Assembly: GCF_000350225.1 (NCBI RefSeq)
Contig: NW_005178811.1
Span: forward strand, 236,718 to 300,717
Origin: Chondrus crispus
Lineage: Eukaryota; Rhodophyta; Florideophyceae; Gigartinales; Gigartinaceae
Length of the DNA stretch: 64,000 bases
Direction of reading: 5' to 3'
Position numbers and translations under genes: made by a program
Part shown: positions 55,443 through 64,000 of the stretch, in pieces
Layout of the letters: each line of letters starts with the position of its first letter
Numbering within the stretch: position 1 is the first letter of the stretch
Notes under the pieces: model-generated
Databases searched by the model: none
What the model saw: the letters and a program-made list of their open reading frames with translations, nothing else
Told to the model about the DNA's origin: nothing

Positions 55443-58400
55443 CTAATTCCCGATTCCCACGCTGCCGGGATGCCCCCATAGAGCACGGTCGGGGATTGGT
55501 ACCCGCTCCCTTCGGCAATATCGCGCGACCGTGTTGTAGTCGATATGACGGGCGGGCTCCCAGGTCGACTCGGCGTCGCTGTACCCGTACCAACGTACGC
55601 GAAACAGGGGGAGCCCGTCATCTCCCGGCCCGTGCCCGGTTAGCGATTGCACGACGTAGGTGTCGGTGGGGTCTCCCGCAGACGAAGCAGGAGGGAGGGC
55701 CTGCCCCGAAGGCACGCGTAGAGGTACGCGGAAGGCGTCGGGTCGGAACGTGCACCTCGCGGCCAGGTGCGCCGCGCCCGACGAGATGAACGCGCGGTGA
55801 GCGGGATCGGTCGCCGGGGGGGCGGAGGCCCTGTCGCGGCGGGGCGCGGGTGGTTCCGTAGGGTCCACTGTTGGCTCGTGGGGTTCCCTCGCCGTTTGCG
55901 AGCGCGTAACGGGACGCGTTTCCTTCGTTAGGGGTCTTGAGTCCGGCGGCGGGGGGCGGTTCGCTGTTTCGGGGCGGTTCGCCCCGATTCGAGAGCGGAA
56001 CCCAGCGAGACGTGTGAGGGCGTCCTCGGTTCTTCCGCCGATGACGGCGTCCATCAGCCCCGGCGGCCGCGGCCTTGCGAGCGCCGGTGTCGCGGGGGTC
56101 CCTTCCGAAGGGGTCGCGTCGTGGAGGTTTTCGTCTTCCCCGTTTGAGGACCCCGGTCCCAGCGGGGGGTCTGTCCCGTTGCTACGAAGCGGGGGAGACC
56201 TGACGACCCGGTCGCGAGAGAGCCGGTCCTTCAGTCCCGTCCCCCGTAAGATGGTGACGGTGTGGTCGTCCACCTGTACGACAGGGAAGGGTCCCTGGGT
56301 TCGCGGTGTGAGCTTATTGTTAACCCGGTCCTTGTCCGTTTTCTCCTCGGAGCGTAGCGCAGCCTCGCGGTTCACGAGTACCTGATCCCCCACCCGATAG
56401 TCCGGGGTGGGGTGGCGTATCCGATTATCGAAATCGTTCTTATACCGCTCCTGTCCGGCCAGCAAGTTGCGGCTGGCCGTCGATATCAGGCTGCGGAGCC
56501 ACGCTAGGTAGCGGATCTTGGACTGGGCCCTTGAGGCGGATGGGTCCAACAGCGGCGTTTGTTGCAGGGATAATGGACTCGGGGTCCGGGATAATACCAG
56601 GTCGAACGGCCGCATACCGATCATCCTGTTCGCCGTGCAATTATAGCCGTACGTCAGCGCATCCGTGTACTGATCCCAGTCACGTTGATTATCGGCGAGG
56701 TAATGCCGGAGGGTGGATACCAACGTCCGGTTGAATCTTTCCACCTGCCCATTCGTTTGGGGGTGATAGGCCGTGGTAAACACGCTCTCAATTGAGAGTA
56801 TCTTGCACACGGCGAGGAAAAACCTCGAGGTGAATTGTCCCCCGTTATCGGAGAGAAGTTTCACTGGGGCGCCGTATACGAACACCCAGTGGGAAATAAA
56901 CGCCTGAGCAACCGTTTCGGCGGTAATCCTCTTGAGCGGGACCGTCCTGGTCAGCTTGGAGTATCTGTCCGTCATCACCAAGAGGTAACGGTTTCCTCTT
57001 GGTGTACGGGGAAGTTCGCCGAGAATATCGATGGCGATGTACTCCAGGGGCCCTGACGGAGGAAATGTCTTCAACTCAGAGTTGTGCTTCCGCAGTTTGA
57101 TGCGTGCCTTCGCGCAGTCGGGACACATCCTTACGGTCGAGTAGGAGTCCACCGACATGCTTGGCCAATAGAACCGCTGTCTTAGCGTATAGAACAATCG
57201 CCTGCCTCCTGGGTGACCGGAGGTGGCGGGATAATGCGACAAGTACAACAACCTTTCCCGGAGGGTTGTGGGTACTACGATCTGTTCCACACCGTCGAGG
57301 TGGGCTTTCCGGCAGACCAGCCCTTCCTGATTCACGAAGAATCGGGACCGGCGCAATTCAGCGAACCCCTCCCCCTTCTCAAGACGGGAAGTCACCTCCT
57401 TACAAAATGGGTCGGAGTGCTGTTCACGAGAGAAGTCTTCGTGGGTTATCGCGGCCATCGAGGCCGGGGGGTCCAGCGCGTAGCAACCCGCGGAAATTTC
57501 GACGTCGGTGGGGTCGTAGGTCTCCTCTTGATGCTGAGGCTCATCGTCGAAATTCAGGACGGAGTAGCAAGGAATTTCTTCGTCGGTCGGGACAGTCGTA
57601 CCCCCCGTAGATGGGATACGGCTCAGCGCATCGGCGAGGCAGTTCTCGATTCCCTTCACGTAGGTTACGTCGAAGTCATATTCGGCAAGGCGCAAGCGCC
57701 ACCGGGCCAGTCGGCCACTCGCATCGGCGAGGTTCATCAGCCACCGCAGGGAGTGGTGGTCGGTGTTGACCGTGAACCGCTCCCTTTCCAGGTACGGGCG
57801 GAGCGTCTGTACCGCCCATACGATGGCGAGGCATTCCTTCTCGGTTGTCGAGTAGTTGCGTTCCGCTGGCGAGAGCGTACGTGACCAATATCCGACAGGG
57901 TATCGGTGTCCATCCTCGTGGGTCTGCAGTAGTGTGCAGCCCAACTGAGCGTCTGACGCATCCGTGTCCAGTGAGTAGGGGCGCCCCAGTCGTGGGAGTT
58001 TTAAGACCGGAGGCGAAATTAAGCCCTCCTTCAGTGTCTGGAAGGCCGTGGTCTGCTCTTCATCCAGATCGGGGAGGACATCCGGTTCTCCTTTTCGGAG
58101 CATAGCCGTAAGGGGCGCCGCTATCTTGGCGAAATGTTCGACGAAACGTCGGTAGACATTACACATTCCCAAGAACGAGCGCAGCTCGGTCTGGGTCCGT
58201 GGTTGAGTCGCTTCTGAGAGCGCTTTCACATTCTTCGGGTGGACTTCGAGTTCGCCCGGTCGGATGATATGTCCCAGGTACTCGACAGAGTCCTGGAAAA
58301 ACTTGCACTTGTTAAGTTTAAGTGATAATCCCTCCTGCTGCAGAGCACGGAGTATTACGTCCACATCCTTGAGGTGCGTGTCATAATCCTTGGAGAAGAT

Positions 58401-60119
58401 TATGATATCATCCTCGTAGATGAGGCAGCTCTTCCAGCGATAGCCTGAGAGGAGGATATCCAGCATACGTTGAAAGGTGGCCGGGGCGTTCATCAACCCG
58501 AAGGGCATACGGTTGAATTGATACGTCCCGGCGTGGCACGTAAACGTGGTCTTCGGTCGATCCTCCTTGGCGACTGGAATTTGCCAGTACCCGGAGTTAC
58601 AATCAAGGGTAGAAAAGACCTTGGCTTCCCCCAGTGTGTCAAGACACTCGTCCATGCGAGGGATGGGGTACGTATCTCGCACGGTCAACGCGTTCAGCCG
58701 TCGATAATCGATGCAGAAACGGAGGCTCCCATCTGACTTGGGGATGAGCACGACGGGGGACGCCCATTCGGACTTGGACCGGGAAATTACCCCGCCAGCT
58801 AACATCTCGTCAACCGAGGCTTGTTCCGCCTCCCGGGCGCGGGGACCAGCTCGATAGGGCTGACATCGAAACGGCTTGGCGCCGGGGGTGAGTTCGATGC
58901 GATGCTCTGTCGCTCGAACCTCGCCCAAGTTTCCATCCCACATTCCGGCGTAGGGCGCGAGCATGGTGCGGACCTGCCCTCGCACTTGCGCCGGCAGGTG
59001 GTCGAGGGGAACCGACTCCGACGGAGGGGATGGCTCCGCTTGGGGGAGGGCTCCACGAGGGGGCCTCTCGCCCTGTAGAGGGGGGCTCCCCTCGGAGAAT
59101 TCCGCGGCTAGGACCGCGTCCAACGGCATCGCCGTGCGCACCATCGCCCGCGGATGGGGAGTGACGAAGCCAACGACTTGGTTCTTCGACAACCTCTTGT
59201 TGGCGGTCGAGAAGTTCGCCATGAGGACCTTGAACTCTTGCAACGGGGTGATGTGCACCACCCCGTTGGAGAGGGAGATCCGATGCTTCGCATATAACTG
59301 CGGGTTCGCCTCGAGGACCGAGAGTCCGGCCCGTCCACTTGTGACGTATACCCAAGTCTGGGTGCCCGCCGGGATCTCCACGGCGCGCGACACCTTGAGC
59401 CTTGGGGAAGTCCGCCCAGCGGCGGGGGCATACTCTTGCTCCGTCGGGAGGGGAGGGGCGTTCGCGGCCCGAGACGCCGGCTTCCGGACGATGGGGATCT
59501 TAGTACCATCGTCCAGTTCCACCTCCTTCCGCCGGGGGTAGATGGCTTCGACGAACTTGTCGTTAAAGTCGCACCCCAGTATCACGGGGGCGGCTAATCG
59601 TTCACAGACGATAAAGGTACACCTCATGGTACGGTCACCTAACCGCACCACGAGGGGGATTTGGCCGCTCGTACGCAAGGGTCTCCCATTGGCGTCCGCG
59701 ATCGTCGGGATTTCACCCGGACTAATCAGCGCCTCCCATCCGGAGGGAAGCGTGTCGGCCCGTACGAAATTGGAGCCAGCCCCTGTATCTAATATTGTGA
59801 GCTGGCGCACCAATATCGACGGGGATAATCCAAGGTCTGCGTAGACCTTGTAATTCCGCCGAGACAGCGCGAGCACTGTCTCGGGATGGCTAACACCCCT
59901 TGCAAGCGGGGGGGTGTTTCTTCGCCATGGTCGGCGTAAGGTACCGAGCCGTTCGGGGTCGGGGTCTCCCTGGGATGGCCCAGTGTGTTTGCGGCCGAGT
60001 ATCCGGTACCGCTTCTCCGCCTCGGGAGGTGAGGACGGTTCCGCCACCCTGGGCGAGTGATCCGGGGATGTGACCGTGTCCACCTCAGCTGCTGCGGGCT
60101 GAGGTTCTCCTAGTTTTTT
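55443..60119 (-). CDS. pol: E3 pol polyprotein, intact (protease, RT, RNase H, integrase, chromodomain)
   Basis: 1,558 codons open from the frameshift heptamer; there is no ATG, as expected for a Gag-Pol fusion. Residue numbers here count from the GTG at 60083. Protease DTGAG at 99. RT: FCIDYRRLNAL at 456, catalytic Asp494 (STLDCNSGYW), MPFGLMNAPATFQ, and a YEDD box at 556-559 instead of YLDD/YVDD. RNase H: Asp706, Glu749, Asp775 (NTDHHSLRWLM), ADALSR. Integrase: zinc site His950, His957, Cys987, Cys990; catalytic Asp1019, Asp1079, Glu1115 with exactly 35 residues between the last two; GPF module at 1264. Chromodomain about 1474-1530 (TYVVQSL ... FRVRWYGY ... STWEP), with cage-type aromatics Tyr1476, Trp1498 and Trp1508. 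Stop at 55443-55445. All domains are complete, which agrees with the near-identical LTRs. Confidence 0.97.
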   Translation of the reverse strand, partial: KKLGEPQPAAAEVDTVTSPDHSPRVAEPSSPPEAEKRYRILGRKHTGPSQGDPDPERLGTLRRPWRRNTPPLARGVSHPETVLALSRRNYKVYADLGLSPSILVRQLTILDTGAGSNFVRADTLPSGWEALISPGEIPTIADANGRPLRTSGQIPLVVRLGDRTMRCTFIVCERLAAPVILGCDFNDKFVEAIYPRRKEVELDDGTKIPIVRKPASRAANAPPLPTEQEYAPAAGRTSPRLKVSRAVEIPAGTQTWVYVTSGRAGLSVLEANPQLYAKHRISLSNGVVHITPLQEFKVLMANFSTANKRLSKNQVVGFVTPHPRAMVRTAMPLDAVLAAEFSEGSPPLQGERPPRGALPQAEPSPPSESVPLDHLPAQVRGQVRTMLAPYAGMWDGNLGEVRATEHRIELTPGAKPFRCQPYRAGPRAREAEQASVDEMLAGGVISRSKSEWASPVVLIPKSDGSLRFCIDYRRLNALTVRDTYPIPRMDECLDTLGEAKVFSTLDCNSGYWQIPVAKEDRPKTTFTCHAGTYQFNRMPFGLMNAPATFQRMLDILLSGYRWKSCLIYEDDIIIFSKDYDTHLKDVDVILRALQQEGLSLKLNKCKFFQDSVEYLGHIIRPGELEVHPKNVKALSEATQPRTQTELRSFLGMCNVYRRFVEHFAKIAAPLTAMLRKGEPDVLPDLDEEQTTAFQTLKEGLISPPVLKLPRLGRPYSLDTDASDAQLGCTLLQTHEDGHRYPVGYWSRTLSPAERNYSTTEKECLAIVWAVQTLRPYLERERFTVNTDHHSLRWLMNLADASGRLARWRLRLAEYDFDVTYVKGIENCLADALSRIPSTGGTTVPTDEEIPCYSVLNFDDEPQHQEETYDPTDVEISAGCYALDPPASMAAITHEDFSREQHSDPFCKEVTSRLEKGEGFAELRRSRFFVNQEGLVCRKAHLDGVEQIVVPTTLRERLLYLSHYPATSGHPGGRRLFYTLRQRFYWPSMSVDSYSTVRMCPDCAKARIKLRKHNSELKTFPPSGPLEYIAIDILGELPRTPRGNRYLLVMTDRYSKLTRTVPLKRITAETVAQAFISHWVFVYGAPVKLLSDNGGQFTSRFFLAVCKILSIESVFTTAYHPQTNGQVERFNRTLVSTLRHYLADNQRDWDQYTDALTYGYNCTANRMIGMRPFDLVLSRTPSPLSLQQTPLLDPSASRAQSKIRYLAWLRSLISTASRNLLAGQERYKNDFDNRIRHPTPDYRVGDQVLVNREAALRSEEKTDKDRVNNKLTPRTQGPFPVVQVDDHTVTILRGTGLKDRLSRDRVVRSPPLRSNGTDPPLGPGSSNGEDENLHDATPSEGTPATPALARPRPPGLMDAVIGGRTEDALTRLAGFRSRIGANRPETANRPPPPDSRPLTKETRPVTRSQTAREPHEPTVDPTEPPAPRRDRASAPPATDPAHRAFISSGAAHLAARCTFRPDAFRVPLRVPSGQALPPASSAGDPTDTYVVQSLTGHGPGDDGLPLFRVRWYGYSDAESTWEPARHIDYNTVARYCRRERVPIPDRALWGHPGSVGIGN
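60083..60119 (-). promoter_or_regulatory. Programmed -1 frameshift signal of E3
   Basis: Gag-phase codons cca aaa aac tag contain the heptamer A AAA AAC (60119-60113). After an 8-base spacer that includes the gag stop comes a perfect 7-bp stem, CCTCAGC (60104-60098) with GCTGAGG (60089-60083), loop of 8 bases. Slippery site, spacer length and stem all match known retroviral-type -1 signals. Pol is open in the -1 frame from the heptamer onward. Loop bases CCGC could pair downstream to form a pseudoknot. Confidence 0.85.
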
Positions 60120-62287
60120 GGAGGAGGAGAAGCTTCCCCGGGGGGCGGTACGGACCTCGTCCCGGTACCCGCACGCGGCGGCGGGCCGGCGACGGCGTCG
60201 GGGTTCATTACCCGGTTCGCCTCGTAACTGAGAAGGGCGACGGCTCGGAGGTACGCCTCCGGAGGCACTCGGCTCTTTTGGGCCGCGGTCAACTTCTCGT
60301 ACTGATGGGGTACGAGGGATACATCCTTTACCTTCATGTCGCAGTCGGGGGAAATGTGGTCCCCGACCCGATAACAGGTGAAGCAGATGATCTGCGGGGA
60401 CGGAGGTCCCCGCAGATCCTTTTGGTAATTACGGGACGTTTTCCCGGGTGGAAGTCCGCGAAAGCCCTCGGCGGGCTCTCGAGCGGGTTGATACGGCTTG
60501 CGCCGGTCGCCGTAAAACAGCGAGTCTCCGTCGTTGAAGGAGGATTCTTCCGTCGGGAGGGAAGGAGCCCCCCCGGCGAGGTCACCATCGGTAGCGAAGT
60601 AGTTCTCGGCTCCCCGGGCCGTTTGGAAACTGGGAGAGGGGCCGGTCGATGACGACGGGGCGCCATCCAGGGCAGCGAGAACCTGTTTAACCGGGCGAGG
60701 CTTCCCGAATTCCACGCGGCGCCCCGCCCCGTGCTGGGCCCGGAAAGCATCGCCGTGCGAGCGCGCGAGGGCGATGGTATCCTCGAACGAGGATCGCGGT
60801 CGATCCTCGCGAGCTTGTAACACCAGCGGCTTGATCGCGGGGGTGAGCCCCTCGATGAAGAGGGTCGTCCTCTCGTATGCCGAGTGCACGTCCCCGCACC
60901 TCCCCAGGGCGGTGGACATTCGAGTAGCGTACTCGGTTTCCAGTTCGCCCGGCTTCTGGCGTAGCTCCCTCAATGCCGTGAGGGCCCGCTCGATCTCGAG
61001 GTTCGTCGCATAGGTGCGCAACAGCCAATTGACGGCGGCGGCCCAGCTCGCGATCCCCTGAGATTTGCGGTACAGTCCCCGCTGGGACTCATACGCTTCC
61101 TTCGCTGGCGGAGCCAGCAGATGGGGTAGGGCCATCAGGGCCATCGCCTCGGTCATATTGGCGTTGTCAAAATTTTCCTTGCAGCGAGCCAGGAAGCTGA
61201 TAACCCTGATAGGATCTACCCCGCTGAATTTGTACTCCCCCATGACCACGAGGAGGTACTGCACCCTCTTACGGGTGGTAGCGTAGACCCGGTCGTCCAG
61301 GGTGGGGTCGGTATCCACGAGGCGGTAGGCTCGGTAGTTGCACACACCTCTGAACCGGTGGTTCGTCGGCTTCCAGACAGAAACCTTTTTCTGTTTGGGG
61401 CCGAACGTCGGCATTGGGGCCGTAAGGGACTCTGACTCGGAATCGGTCTCCGAGTCAGAGGAGGATGACGAGGACGGGCTTGAGTACCCGTCCGGAGGGT
61501 ATCCATCCTTTCGTCCTTAGCGACGGTTCGCCTTCCGCTCTTTCCGACTGGGTTTGGACTTTTTTCGTCGTCCACTCCCCTCGTCGTCTGAGCTTCCCCC
61601 TTGATCGGGGTCCTCTCCCCGTAAATTCTGGGAGGGTAAATCACCTTCAAGGTGGATAGGTCCGGCGGAGGCTCCCTCGCGGGAGGCTCCTGCCGCGGTT
61701 CGCGACGCCTGCGGATTGGCGGAGAATGGGGGTGCGGTCTCCATGGAGGGGACCCGTATCCCCGCGGCTTGCAGCGCCGGCGTTGTCACGTTGGAAAAGA
61801 GCAGGCTCTTATTCAACGGGGGCAACCCCTCAGCGGGAGGGAGAGTCGCTACTCCGACTGTAGTCGAAGGGATTCCAGCAGCGGAGGCTGATGTTTGCGT
61901 CTTCAAGATGGCAAATTCTCGACGGAGGGCCTTGAGTTCCTCCGCCGTGGCGGTCTCCTCTTGCTTACGCAGGATGGCGGCCTCCTTGGCGCTGGCAGCT
62001 ATGTCCGCCTGCCAGGCCTTGGTGAGCACGCCTTCCAGGGCGGTTAGGCGATCGCGCTCTCGCGCGGCTTGTACCTCGGCTTGGGCCGCGATAGTTTCCT
62101 CAATAAAAGTCTTGAGGTTTTCCCGCAGCGCCGACGGTTGCGCTGCGAGCTTCTCCGCTACAGTATTGAGCGTGAATCTTTCCGCTTCTCGGAGCGTCTC
62201 GCGACAACTCCGAGTGATTCACGCCGCAACTGGCGGAGGCACGTCTCGAGGACGGGTCTCACGGGACGAATCGGACCCGGATACCAT
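60110..62287 (-). pseudogene. gag: E3 gag with two in-frame stops
   Basis: The ATG at 62287 opens MVSGSDSSRETRPRD. TGA at 62219-62221 follows after 22 codons, and the same frame continues through a helical coiled-coil-like part (ERFTLNTVAEKLAAQ ... FIEETIAAQAEVQ). TAA at 61517-61519 interrupts again after KERKANRR, and the frame runs on through an acidic Ser/Glu stretch into the Retrotrans_gag capsid region (SWAAAVNWLLRTYATNLEIE, RTTLFIEGLTPAIKPLVLQ). The knuckle CFTCYRVGDHISPDC is CX2CX5HX4C, one residue longer than usual. It ends PPPKN-TAG at 60110-60112. The stops are single codons in an otherwise clean frame: they could be recent lesions, or the capsid may start from the ATG at 61414. Confidence 0.85.
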
Positions 62288-62372
62288 AGCCTTGAGCTTG
62301 TCGGAACCTGTTGAAACAGGGATAGAACACCTAGGACCAAAAACGGTAAGGGATAAGGGACACTCCGTAGAC

Positions 62373-62390
62373 TTCTAGGTCGGGAGACCA
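62373..62390 (-). other. Primer binding site of E3 (tRNA-Tyr type)
   Basis: The same 18 bases as E1 and E2 (TGGTCTCCCGACCTAGAA on the minus strand), three bases after the LTR, although the LTRs are otherwise unrelated. Confidence 0.75.
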
Positions 62391-62393
62391 AAA

Positions 62394-63025
62394 TGTCGTG
62401 CACTGAGGGGGAAGGGGTGGGATCCCCCTCTGGCAGAGCGCGCGCGTTCGGGGGGCGCGTGTAGGGGGTTATCGGGAGACCACCCGTAAGGGACCGGTAC
62501 GGGGCCGGGCGCGAAGCGCAGTAGGGAAAGTAAGGGAAAAAGAGGCAAAACAGAGCCCAGGAGGGGCGGAGCGGTAGGGACAGCTGTCGCGCGGAGAGCC
62601 GGGCGTGGCGGGACGACGCGCGCGGTAGAGACAGGAGGGAATCGGGACGTAGATGGCTCGCAGGGTACCGTCGTGGGACGGGGACCGACGCGAGGCTACG
62701 ACTCCGTTCCAGAAACCCGAGTTGTAGACCCAAAGCTTCGTACGGATTTACTTAGGGTCGGACGTCGGCTATATACTAGCCGACGTCGGAGCTATAATTA
62801 ATTAAACTAAAAGAAACTAAATTAAAACGACGGCGGCGACGACCGGAGAAACTCCCCTTGGAGAGGTATGTCAACCACTACACGTGGGGGGGTGACACCT
62901 GGACACAGGGGCCTTGACGCCTGGTTACACGTGGCGCGTGGTACACGTGTGTCCCGGAGAAGGAGTCGTGCTGGCCGGGGACAGGTGTCCCCTGGGAAAA
63001 GGAAAAGGTGGGTCAGTGCACTACA
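62394..63025 (-). repeat. 5' LTR of E3
   Basis: 632 bp, tgtcgtgcactga...tcagtgcactaca (termini inverted except one base). It contains a TATATA core inside a perfect 10-bp inverted repeat (gacgtcggct / agccgacgtc) at 62761-62787. Unrelated to the E1/E2 LTR apart from the tips. Confidence 0.95.
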
Positions 63026-63110
63026 AACGGTAAGTAGTTAGTAATTAGTAGTTAATGGCACAAATTAGCCAATTTAGCACAGTAGCTGGTATACAGTAAG
63101 TAACAGCTAC

Positions 63111-63475
63111 TGTAGCGGGACAGGTGTCCTGGCGTCCCACTTAGGGGTTAAGACCGGGGGCACCTGCCCCGTTCCAGTAAACGGGGGCAGACTCGCCTCC
63201 CTTCCCTTTACGGCTTTTTGCTAACTCCGTCCGGTTTTACCTCTAAGTCTCAGGCTTCTAACCCGTGACCGGCCGTCCGGATCTAACACCACCGACCGGC
63301 TGCGCGTCACCGGCCACGTGAGCCTTCCCTCTTTTCGAGTCCTTCCGTACGGTTTGCGCTCGCGTGGGTTACCCAGCGGCGCGCGCTCCCTTACCTCTAA
63401 CCCCCCTCGTTCCGAGTGGTCGGGACGAAGGTAGTTATACCACATTTTGGTACTCTTGTGGAGGGTATAACTACA
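63111..63475 (+). repeat. Putative 5' LTR of E4
   Basis: 365 bp; boundaries inferred from the TGTAG/CTACA tips shared by all LTRs here. The last 50 bases hold an inverted repeat (gtagttatacc / gggtataactac). There is no second copy in the window to confirm the limits. Confidence 0.45.
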
Positions 63476-63571
63476 TAGGTTGAGCCCGCACTGGATCGCC
63501 AGGGCGAGCAACTACCGATCGGATTGAAAGAGGTCGAAAATCACCGCGTCGATCGCCAGTGATCATCGACG

Positions 63572-64000
63572 ATGAACCGTGCGGATTCCGCCGGAGAAGA
63601 TACCGCCTCCGGGCGAGCAAGTACCCGCAGTGGCAGAGGCGCACAGCGCCCCCGGATCGACAATCCGGAAGCCCTGCTACGCCCGCCGTCTACCAGGGGC
63701 CAGAAGACCCCTTCCGTTTCGGACACCACCGCCGGGCTACCGGCTGGTGGGGGGAACCGCGTACAAGTACTGTACGACGCGTTACTCCCGCGATTACAAA
63801 CCTGGATGGAGGATTTCCTCGCTGAGGAACTACCTCAGGTCGTCCAGGTTTGCCTCGACCGAACGGCACCAAGACTGGTGGCGGAGCATGCGGACACCGC
63901 TCTCCGCGCCCTGCTGGACGAGAAGATCGCCCCCCGCGTACGCGACGAGGTGGTGGCAGCGCTCGCCGCGGAGGAGGACGAATCTCCGACCGCATTGGCT
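63572..64000 (+). CDS. gag: Gag-like N-terminus of E4, incomplete
   Basis: The ATG at 63572, preceded in frame by a TGA four codons upstream, opens 143 codons with no stop before the window ends (MNRADSAGEDTASGRAS...). The first 70 residues are Ser/Thr/Arg-rich and probably disordered. Then comes a helical stretch (VQVLYDALLPRLQTWMEDF, EELPQVVQVCLDRTAPRLV, LRALLDEKIAPRV) like the N-terminal helical region of the other gags here. Identification rests on position behind the LTR and on composition. Confidence 0.5.
   Translation, partial: MNRADSAGEDTASGRASTRSGRGAQRPRIDNPEALLRPPSTRGQKTPSVSDTTAGLPAGGGNRVQVLYDALLPRLQTWMEDFLAEELPQVVQVCLDRTAPRLVAEHADTALRALLDEKIAPRVRDEVVAALAAEEDESPTALA

Larger units (their letters stand above)
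51391..63025 (-). mobile_element. E3: young Ty3/gypsy chromodomain retrotransposon, 11.6 kb
   Basis: Minus orientation: 5' LTR (63025-62394), primer site, gag, frameshift signal, intact pol, an opposite-strand gene, polypurine tract, 3' LTR (52021-51391). The LTRs show only about four differences in 631 bp by eye. The 5-bp flanks (gtgcc left, aacgg right) do not match, so either end was rearranged or the copy is a recombinant. Confidence 0.95.
63111..64000 (+). mobile_element. E4: 5' part of another LTR retrotransposon, cut by the window edge
   Basis: An LTR-like segment starting TGTAGCGGGAC (63111) and ending TAACTACA (63475) is followed by a short leader and an open gag-like frame that runs off the window. 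The LTR matches the fragment at 1-277. The primer site is unclear and is not the tRNA-Tyr type of E1-E3. Confidence 0.55.

Noticed and set aside
55496..61659. Plus-strand frames of 60-223 codons across E3 gag-pol
   Set aside because: Mirror frames of the GC-rich gag-pol genes on the minus strand, unlike the 512-codon antisense gene, which lies outside gag-pol.

Overview
This is a eukaryotic nuclear window dominated by transposable elements. A two-exon linker histone H1 gene (28172-28870, 219-bp GT-AG intron), an AP-3 mu adaptor pseudogene and a JmjC-like fragment are the only recognisable host-type sequences. Few introns, chromodomain Ty3/gypsy elements and several piggyBac-, pogo- and CACTA/KDZ-like transposases suggest an alga. 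A red macroalga is my best guess, but that is inference and no marker in the window proves it.

Layout. 1-277: 3' part of an LTR whose relative lies at the right edge. 2089-6225: CACTA/KDZ-like transposase (minus) with an in-frame TAG and a decayed N-terminus. 7030-9083: JmjC-like fragment and AP-3 mu pseudogene. 10187-14568: divergent pair of unrecognised genes. 15090-18860: truncated Ty3/gypsy element E1 (minus), its LTR abutting a pogo-like transposase (18861-19734). About 20061-24176: a piggyBac-like element with palindromic ends, encoding a DDE-like domain, a YqaJ/lambda-exonuclease-like nuclease and a zinc ribbon. 24177-27960: nothing coding that I can defend. 28172-28870: histone H1. 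33093-34056: old LTR fragment. 35084-49277: E2, a complete 14.2-kb Ty3/gypsy insertion (plus) with a perfect TTGCC target duplication. 49470-50539: solo LTR with ATAAA duplication. 51391-63025: E3, a young Ty3/gypsy element (minus) with an intact 1,558-codon pol frame. 63111-64000: the start of E4, cut by the window edge.

How the parts relate. E1, E2 and E3 share an 18-nt primer binding site best matched to tRNA-Tyr. All three end gag in Asn-stop directly after a slippery heptamer or its remnant, with pol in the -1 frame. E3 has a textbook frameshift signal (A AAA AAC, 8-nt spacer, 7-bp stem).

The most novel feature is a gene on the opposite strand between pol and the 3' LTR. It is present in both E2 and E3, and the two proteins align over about 61 residues at roughly one third identity although their LTRs are unrelated. 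This points to a conserved antisense protein, possibly transcribed backwards from the 3' LTR. The second novelty is the transposase-nuclease composite at 20.4-24.0 kb.
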